Below, piece after piece: positions 7,343 to 13,855 of a stretch of DNA of 15,408 nt. A program made the translations under genes and the position numbers. The stretch lies in assembly GCA_036939355.1 (NCBI GenBank), contig JALLAP010000257.1:1-15408 (forward strand). Reading direction: 5' to 3'. The notes beneath the pieces are model-generated. The model searched no databases. It was not told the DNA's origin and was given only the letters and a program-made list of their open reading frames with translations. How positions within the stretch are numbered: position 1 is the stretch's first letter; every line of letters starts with the position of its first letter. The stretch comes from Thalassiosira profunda (Eukaryota > Bacillariophyta > Thalassiosirophyceae > Thalassiosirales > Thalassiosiraceae).

Positions 7343-9740
7343 CTAGGTGTAGAGATTCTTTGGGGCGTTCGATACGTTGGCGTTTTGCCGAATCCAGTCC
7401 TCGACGACTTCCGACAACGTCTGACTGCCTCCGCCGCAGACGATCTTGGCCGTGATAACCCAGGGATACTCGCCCTTCATTGCAGTATCGACCCATTCGG
7501 GGAGGCACTCGTCGAGCTTTGCCAGGGCCTCTTTTTTCGTACACCCGTGCAGGTCGACCTCGCGAGCGATCCCACCCGCAGATTGTTTGGAGCCGGGCTT
7601 TGCTCGCGTCTTGTACAAGTTTGCTGTCTCGCCAACCTGAACAACGAAGTGGGATTTGCCCGCCTTGCCGCCGATGCCCTCCGTCGGAGGGTTGTCAATA
7701 AGCTCCGGTTCGGATTCCTCTTTGGGCAGGCTCATTGTCCTCTGCTTTGGCATCGTTCGCTGCAAGTTCATTGCAGTGAGCCGTTGCCGTATCACTCGGA
7801 AGTGTGAATCTGCTTCCTCAAACACTTTCGTCATCGATTCCGAATGGCTGATCTTTTGGTCTTCCTCGCTCTCTGTTGGCAACGCAGGCATCGACTTCTT
7901 CCGGTTGCTCTTCTTGTGTTGCTTCCTTTTGGGACTGGGGGTTTGGCATTTGGATTTCCTCGGCACATCTGTTGTTGCCATTTCAGCGGGCAAACGACGC
8001 ACTGCGACAATCTTTATTTCGTCCCCAGTCTTTAGACCCACTGCACCTGCCGGCTTCTTTCCAATGGAGCTCATAAATAGGGCGCTTCCGTTGTGCTGCA
8101 CATTCAATCTCTTCGCTGATACATTGTATCTGGCGGCGTAATTATTGAACAAGATCTCGAGAGGGCTTGAACGCAGCAGAGCGTATCTCTCATTTGTGCC
8201 GAGGCTTTCGTCGACTAACTTGACAAACATCACCTTCGTCTTCTTTCTCTCTGGCGATTCCTGCCTTTTCCAACCTTTCGCGCACTGCACTACGGCATCG
8301 CTGCACTCTTGTGCGAGATTGTCGGTGTATTGGCGAAAGCCTTTCAACCAAGGCCGTAGAAGAGCTCCCATGTTAAGATCCACCCATCCCCATTGCGCCA
8401 GCTCGCTTTCGTAGAGCAAGTCCGCAAGATATGACACGAATTTGCCTGACAAAGATAAACAACGTTAGAAGAGATTCGTGGGTGGCTAAAGGAGATGCCC
8501 ATCACTTACCGTCCATTCCACCATCCCCGCCCCTATCATCGTCACCATCCGCCAGGAGGATGGATGCGAGAGCGTGCCGGATCTTCTCTGGGGGAGGCGT
8601 GGAGAAGAAAACCCGCTCGCCGTTCTTCCACATCTGTTCTTGAACAAATCCATCAGCGTATCGGTGCGTCTCTAAACCGTGCTTCAGGCCATTGTTCCAC
8701 ACCCCTTTGCAGATGGCTCCATCAGCGTAAGTGAACTCGCCTTTGCCATGCATTTCGTCATCCGCCCAATCGCCATCGTATTTGCCATGCTGTTTCCGTT
8801 GTCCTCGATGTAGATTGCCGCTAGGATACTTGCACGTGCCTCTTCCATGGCGACTGCCGTACTTCCACTCTCCATCATAGACCTCACCGTTTGCATACTG
8901 CATTTGTCCGTGCCCATGCTGATACGGGCCAGATTCACCATCAACCACATCGCCCTCATAAATATTTCCGGAGCGATATTCAATTTTGGCCCTACCTGGT
9001 CTGTTATCGTCTTTCTTGATACGTGGGAAGGGGTTCGTGCAAACACTTGATACGCGCTTTCCATTGCAGTATTCCTGTTTGTACTCAAACCGGTGGCCGC
9101 TAGAGGCCTCTGTGTGCATGAAAACGCCATGTCTCGACCCATCTACCCATTGTCCTTTGAAGACATCTCCATTGGATGTTCTTAGTGTTCCTGGGCCATG
9201 TTTCTCGTCACCCTTCCACCCCCCTTCGTAAAAGGCCCCGTCGGGCTGCCTGAGTGTGCCCCAACCTGTCTTCGTGCCACCCTTCCACCCTCCTTCATAA
9301 ACATTTCCGGTCTCAAAGAAGTACGTGCCTTTGCCGTTCATTTTGTCACCCGCCCATTCCCCTTCGTACTTGTCCCCACCTGCCCACACGAGTCTTCCGT
9401 GGCCGTGATATTGATTCATCCACCACCACCCTTCGTACACGTCGCCATTCGCGTACCAATTTTTGCCGTGCCCACAGTGATGGCCGTTCTCCCATTGTCC
9501 TTCGTAGACCGAGCCAGATGCATAGCCCATTCGTCCGTGGCCGTGCGGTATCGGCGGTATACCTAGATGCTCGCCACTGAACGCGGTGCCTTCGTACACA
9601 TCTCCTGAGGGGTAATGGATCGTTATAATGCCCGGCGCCCCACCGGCCCAGGGATGATCGGCGCCCGAATGCATCACGCCAGATGGATTTGCAGGTCCAT
9701 CGGAGTTGTCGTACATCTCGCTGTTGCTGAGTTGTGGCAT
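7343..9740 (-). CDS. MORN-repeat / SUMO-like UBL / Smr-domain fusion protein
   Basis: Exons are 9740-8510 and 8445-7343; the intron 8509-8446 (64 nt, GTAAGT...TGTCAG) is in phase 1, and joining gives M-D-G|K-F-V-S-Y-L. The product is 777 aa. The second exon has no ATG near its 5' end (its open frame begins with TTG inside the intron), so it is not a separate gene. Residues ~45-380 hold about 12 MORN repeats (Y-E-G-x-W-x-N-G-x3-G-x-G type). Residues ~481-560 form a SUMO/Rad60-SLD-like ubiquitin fold (H-N-G-S-A-L-F-M-S-S-I-G ... G-L-K-T-G-D-E-I-K-I-V), without a C-terminal Gly-Gly. A basic linker, H-K-K-S-N-R-K-K-S, lies at ~587-595. Residues ~706-770 form an Smr domain (V-D-L-H-G-C-T-K-K-E-A). 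MORN repeats often bind membranes or partners; Smr domains are nucleases or nucleic-acid binders. The usual Smr H-G-K-G motif reads C-G-G-G here, so nuclease activity is uncertain. Overall function is unknown. Confidence 0.88.
7888..7918 (-). repeat. 31-nt exact repeat, copy 1 (basic linker of MORN-UBL-Smr gene)
   Basis: On the minus strand this stretch encodes H-K-K-S-N-R-K-K-S-M and is identical base for base to the plus strand at 15336-15366, so the two copies form an inverted pair in the window. The identity exceeds that of the adjacent UBL-coding DNA. Confidence 0.9.
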
Positions 9741-10022
9741 CAATCGTCAGTTCAGAGGCCAAATTATATCCGAGGGCGAGACTAGAGACACGGTATATGA
9801 CGATGCTCTGAAACATCGCCGACGCATCCCCAAAAGTGTGGCGACCCCCAAGTCGTCCACAAGCACCTGGCGGCGTCGCTGGTGCTCGCTCTGCCGCCCG
9901 GCGCCGTGAAGGCTATCGCGTGGCAGCGTGTGACTGAGAGGGCGGGCGCCCGCGGTCGGTCTTCAATTCCTCAGTAGAAATCGCTAAATTAATACACAGG
10001 AATACATAATTTTTTGGCGTGT
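9741..10022. other. Intergenic region upstream of MORN-UBL-Smr gene
   Basis: These 282 bases lie between the start of the MORN gene and the stop of the next minus-strand gene, so they combine a promoter and a 3' UTR. The right part (9975-10035) is strikingly AT-rich and holds one arm of an inverted repeat. No gene is recognised. Confidence 0.4.
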
Positions 10023-10035
10023 TCAATTTAGCGAT
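9980..10035. repeat. 11-bp perfect inverted repeat at the 3' end of the 279-aa gene
   Basis: ATCGCTAAATT at 9980-9990 is the exact reverse complement of AATTTAGCGAT at 10025-10035, separated by 34 AT-rich bases. The right arm overlaps the last codons and the first base of the stop of the minus-strand gene, so the hairpin would form in the end of that mRNA. It could be a 3'-end processing or stability element, or a remnant of a small insertion; the function is not shown. Confidence 0.65.
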
Positions 10036-11004
10036 GCAAATCCGCCAGCGGGGCGGAGGCCGGCGGAGGCGGCCTGCTGCTCCTCTGCTTCCACATCGGC
10101 GGATCCGGCCGCGGCTGAATCTCTGAACTGTATCGTAATACCGCCGCCGATCTCCCCGATGCGGCCCTGGCGAATGGGTTCTCGTATCTGGTCCGGGGCA
10201 TCCTGCATCTCCTTCCTATCTATCCAGTATATTTCTACACGTGGTAAGTCTCGCCTCTTACTGCCTGCATCATGTCGCCAAGCACAGAGAATTCTTTTCT
10301 CTTTTGCGCCTCAAAATCTTCATCGCGCTCGATGTCCCTAATCAACGCCAGCACGCTAGATGTGTGGAAGCAAATGGACGTCACATCCGCCTTTTGGTCC
10401 GGTAGCCTCGCCGGCAGCTCCGTCGGATGGGACATTGAGTAAAAAATATCCTCCTTATCATCCCACCCGACTGATGATTGAGCATTGTACTTGGCGCAGG
10501 ATTGCAGCGTCTTCCACGGGCCGGCTGGCAGCTGCCGAAAGTTGATGGCCATCCACGCGATCCTGTTGTATTTGTTGTGTTTGTTACCCGAATACAATGG
10601 GCAAAACACGTCCTCTCGGCTGCTGCTGCTCGCGGCCCCCCTCACCCTGCATCTTTTGCCCTCCGCTTCGACTGTCGTGGCGTAGACCACGCCGCCCAGC
10701 CGTACTCCATTGCGTCGTACGCCGAGAACTTCCTCAGTGGTAGCCCATTCTCAAAATCTGCAGTGGGGGACAGCGCCACCTCCCAGAGAACCCCGGGCGG
10801 CTCGAGGCCGACGTTTTGCCGGAAGTTACCCTCCTGGAACGAACCGCGGTAGTAGACGGGCGTGCCCATCGGCCCCGTGACGGTCACCTCCTGCGATGCG
10901 CGCAGCTGCTCTCTCAATTGCAGAAGCTCTTGCGTCTGCTCCTCCAGAGCTTTATCGCGGATGGCCGCCGCGGCAGCGAGAGCCAGCTCGGGGCTGACCG
11001 ACAT
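10023..11004 (-). CDS. Unrecognised 279-aa protein, three exons
   Basis: Model: exons 11004-10646, 10562-10262 and 10202-10023; introns 10645-10563 (83 nt, GTGAGG...AACAG, phase 2) and 10261-10203 (59 nt, GTAAGA...TGCAG, phase 0). The three frames join without a stop, which is the main support. Start is ATG 11004. Residues 1-40 are Ala-, Glu- and Gln-rich and probably helical or coiled-coil. Residues 41-220 are a compact mixed domain rich in aromatic residues (V-Y-Y-R-G-S-F-Q-E-G-N-F; A-W-M-A-I-N-F-R-Q-L-P). The last 40 residues are Ala-rich and of low complexity. There are no membrane segments and no targeting peptide. I do not recognise the family. It is divergent from the FKBP gene, 337 bp apart. 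Without the second splice the protein would stop at ...E-T-Y-H-V shortly after 10262, losing the I-R-E-P-I-R-Q-G segment. Confidence 0.7.
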
Positions 11005-11341
11005 AATTCAGGCGCGTATGATGACACCTCTATCCCGCCGGCCTCGTCCCGTCGGTCTCTTTATTAGACGAGCGCTCCAGAGTGCAGAGTGCCTGCTTTG
11101 AGCCGCGGATTTGTCGGCGGGGTTAACAATGGGGTTCACACTTGAAGTTTATTTGAGCCTGGAATTGGTACAAATCTAGTACTACAAAAAAATGAGGCCA
11201 ATGGTGTTACCCCAAAGACAAATTTCTGGAGCCTGACGTCCGTCGGTCCTCGCTGGGGAAGCCCGCTCCATCCTCGTCCACCCCTCCTCCACCCGCCGCT
11301 CCTATCCTGGCGACCCAGCCGCGCCATCGCCCAGCACCACC
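11005..11341. promoter_or_regulatory. Divergent promoter region between 279-aa gene and FKBP gene
   Basis: This 337-bp spacer serves two outward-facing genes. A TTTATTAG stretch near 11060 (TAATAAA on the minus strand) and an AT-rich patch around 11145-11195 with a run of seven A are the only AT-rich islands. The FKBP start is preceded by repeated CACC (CACCACCATGG), a favourable initiation context. No defined factor site is recognised. Confidence 0.4.
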
Positions 11342-12387
11342 ATGGTGTCAAAAATGCTACTGTTAACCGCCGCCGCCGCGGCTGTGGCGGGGGTTCGCGG
11401 TTTCTCGCCGTCGGTGCAATCCACCTCGGCCATCGCCTCCGATTGCAATCTCCGGAGATCGCCCTCTTCTCTGCGGGCACACGGCGAGGACGGTGACCGC
11501 CGCGGCCCATCGTCGAGCATCAGCCGCCATCGATTTCTCGCCTCGGCCGCGTCGTCGGCCCTGCTTCCCATCCTGGCATTCCCTGACACATCACATGCAC
11601 TGGTGAAGGGCAATGCTCCTCCGCCCAAAAAGAAAGCGTCCGATGGGTCGGAGGTGAAGTGCCGCAACGTCGAGGAATGCCAGGAGATGGCCGAAAAAGC
11701 CGAGGCGGTGCGGATGCAGCAGGAGGCCGAGCGGGCGGCGGCCGGGCCAAAGCCGCAAGTGGCCGGCGGAGGCACAAAATATCTGGACATAGAAATGGGT
11801 AGCGGAGACGGCAAAGTGGCTGCGGCCGGAGATAAAGTGGACTTGCACTACAAGGTGCTCAAGCTGGGGAAGCGATCGTACGACGGACTGACCGGGGAGG
11901 GCACCGTGGTCTTTTCGAGGGGATACGCGCTGGAGGACGACGAGAAGGTGCCCGGGGATCACAGCTTCAAGTTTACAGTGGGAGATGGGCAGGTGATCAA
12001 AGGTAAGAAACACGAGTTGGGCGATCAGTTGCTGCCGGTCGTTTCTTCGCAATGTATTCTCACATCGCCACGCTTCGCAAACAATAAGCGCTGAACGATG
12101 CCGTGCCCGGAATGGCCGTCGGCGGCACCCGCCGCATCAGCGTCACGCCCCAAAATGGGTGGGAAAAGAATACAAAAGCCTGCGACGGCGGACCGGGCGG
12201 GAGCGGCACGGGAGGGGAACTGAAAACGGACTACGTCGTGGTGCCCACGGCGACAATGGTGGAGCAGGAGGCATGCTTCGACAAGACGAAGTTGCCCTTC
12301 CCCGCCACGTATGCTCAGGAGCGGAGGATGGCGCAGCGGTTCGATCAGAGCCTGATTGTCGAGGTGCAGCTGGTGAAGGTGCTGTGA
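11342..12387 (+). CDS. FKBP-type peptidyl-prolyl isomerase, thylakoid-lumen type
   Basis: Exons are 11342-12002 and 12089-12387; the intron 12003-12088 (86 nt, GTAAGA...ATAAG) is in phase 1, giving V-I-K-A-L-N-D-A-V-P-G-M. The product is 319 aa. Residues 1-20 form a signal peptide ending G|F-S-P-S, then a Ser/Arg-rich transit region, then a second hydrophobic stretch (about 65-86) after S-R-H-R-F-L, with a likely cut after T-S-H-A. This tripartite leader fits delivery through the plastid to the thylakoid lumen, perhaps by the Tat route (not a strict twin-Arg). The FKBP domain spans ~147-318: V-D-L-H-Y, F-K-F-T-V-G, V-I-K, G-M-A-V-G-G-T-R-R-I-S-V-T-P and the last strand L-I-V-E-V-Q-L. Compared with FKBP12, the pocket Trp reads Leu222, Phe36 reads Tyr180, and the A-Y-G region is replaced by Q-N-G-W, followed by an insertion of ~60 residues with two Cys. 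Isomerase activity may be weak; a scaffold or assembly role is possible. Confidence 0.9.
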
Positions 12388-12500
12388 GCTATCGTACGCG
12401 TTGGACTGCAACACAAAAAAGACATTGCTACTGCTTCCCGTTTTGGCGCAATTCCGTCAACTATTATCCGATCCAACCGCGGAACAAGCGAACGTCCATT

Positions 12501-13520
12501 TCACGACGACTGCTCCTGGTGCCGCGGCTGTCCCTGCCGCTGCAACGCCTCCACGTCGATCCCCGCGCTCTGCAGCAATTTCACCATCGACGCCCCCACG
12601 TACTGCGCGATCAGCGGATCCCCCTGATGCTCCGCCATCGCGCTCTGCATCCGGACGTATCCTTCCTCGCCGTCGCCGAATCCGCACTCCTTCACGAGGC
12701 TCTCTCCGCTCTCGCCCTTGGCGAGGTACACGTCGTCGACCATCACGTGCTGCACCACCGTGTGCTTCCGCGCCATCTCGATCTGCTGCGCTTCCGGGCC
12801 GTCGTTCATCGCGACGGAGGCGCCGCTGCACTTCTGCGCCACTTTCTCCAATACCTCCGGCGATTGCATCTTCAGCGAGACGGCGTGCATGATGTTTCGC
12901 GCGTCGACCACCTCCAATTCCCCCTTTTCGTTCTGTTCCTCCAACAGGTTGGGTAGATCGAATGCCCCCGCTAAGACGAGGCGGTAGGTATCCCTCCCGG
13001 CCACGCGCAGCTTCTCCTGCGTTTCGGGAGGAGACAATCGCAATGCCTCGGTGAGGTGCTGGGTGTACGCCGCAATGCCCTTCTCGTCCGGCTGGTATCC
13101 CAACAACGCAATCACGTGGCACTGCGTCTCCAAGAAGGTGGCGATCATCCTCTGCCAGCGATCCACGAGAGGGGCATCCTTCTCGGCTGCAATTTGATGC
13201 AACTTCTGCTTCCCGAGGCCGTGCTGAATGAAGAGTTTCATGGCGTCCTGGGCGCCCAGTCCGGCGTCGGGGGTAAGAGAGGTGGGCTGTGGCTGAGGCG
13301 CGGCGTCGGGCGGCGCGGCGGTGGGCGGCGGGGGCATGGAGGAGAGGGGGCGGGTGGCGAGTGCATAAGATCTTGCGTTGCACCTCGAAATGGAGCCGAC
13401 ACTAGCGCCAGCCAAATTGCCCGCAGGCAACGAGGCGCCGTGCCGGCCGATGGCGACGGAGGAGAGGCATCGCCTGGCGAGCGTGGCGGCCGCCGCGGTG
13501 GAGCGAGAGGCTAGCGGCAT
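12501..13520 (-). CDS. Unrecognised 339-aa protein with mitochondrial-type presequence
   Basis: A single exon runs from ATG 13520 to TGA 12503-12501. The frame is open further upstream, but only with non-ATG codons, so 13520 is the likely start. Residues 1-62 are rich in Ala, Ser and Arg with almost no acidic residues (L-A-R-R-C-L-S-S-V-A; A-R-S-Y-A-L-A-T-R-P-L-S-S), a typical mitochondrial presequence. A Pro/Ala-rich linker follows (63-88). The remainder (89-330) is predicted mostly alpha-helical with no membrane segment; distinctive stretches are K-L-F-I-Q-H-G-L-G-K-Q-K-L, D-R-W-Q-R-M-I and V-V-Q-H-V-M-V-D-D-V-Y. I do not recognise the family; a matrix protein conserved in algae is a reasonable guess. 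It converges on the FKBP gene (113 bp between stops) and diverges from the TPR gene (335 bp). Confidence 0.8.
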   Translation of the reverse strand: MPLASRSTAAAATLARRCLSSVAIGRHGASLPAGNLAGASVGSISRCNARSYALATRPLSSMPPPPTAAPPDAAPQPQPTSLTPDAGLGAQDAMKLFIQHGLGKQKLHQIAAEKDAPLVDRWQRMIATFLETQCHVIALLGYQPDEKGIAAYTQHLTEALRLSPPETQEKLRVAGRDTYRLVLAGAFDLPNLLEEQNEKGELEVVDARNIMHAVSLKMQSPEVLEKVAQKCSGASVAMNDGPEAQQIEMARKHTVVQHVMVDDVYLAKGESGESLVKECGFGDGEEGYVRMQSAMAEHQGDPLIAQYVGASMVKLLQSAGIDVEALQRQGQPRHQEQSS

Positions 13521-13855
13521 GGCTTGGCTGGGAGTGGGAGTGTGGAGTTTTGGGGGCGGAAAATCTTGCAAAGATCTCGGGTACCTACGCGTCGTATGTA
13601 CGTACGAGGTGCATTGCGGGAGCGAGCGGTATCGAACAACCTCAGCGGAGCGCGTTGGCCCTCTCGCCGCCAGCCCGCCCAAAGCGCTCGACGGCGTACC
13701 GAAGGTCTGCGAATCGAACCAACACCCAGGTCGCCCTGCGGCCTGCGACGCGGCGAGCCTGCTGATCCAAGTCGAAGGTCTGCAAGCGCTTCGCGGGCCG
13801 CCGGGCGGTGCAATTTTTATTTTGAGGACCTGATACTACTCACGCGCGCGTTGAC
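13521..13855. promoter_or_regulatory. Divergent promoter region between 339-aa gene and TPR gene
   Basis: This 335-bp spacer lies between two outward-facing starts. It contains CGAAGGTCTGC twice (13700-13710 and 13773-13783), a GTATGTACGTACGAG palindromic patch near 13595-13610, and an AT-rich CAATTTTTATTTT patch at 13811-13823, about 35 bases before the TPR start, which is the best candidate for a core promoter. Function is not established. Confidence 0.4.

Noticed and set aside
7343..8452. Separate UBL-Smr gene starting near 8452
   Set aside because: The apparent first codon is TTG within the intron; splice signals and phase join it to the MORN exon.
10563..10690. Frameshift or pseudogene in the 279-aa gene
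   Set aside because: A consensus 83-nt intron explains the frame change, and a 26-nt alternative (ending at GCAGCAG) is too short for this gene set.
13690..13760. Possible tRNA T-arm (GGTTCGATTC on the minus strand)
   Set aside because: The flanking bases do not form the 5-bp T-stem, and no acceptor or anticodon arm could be folded around it.
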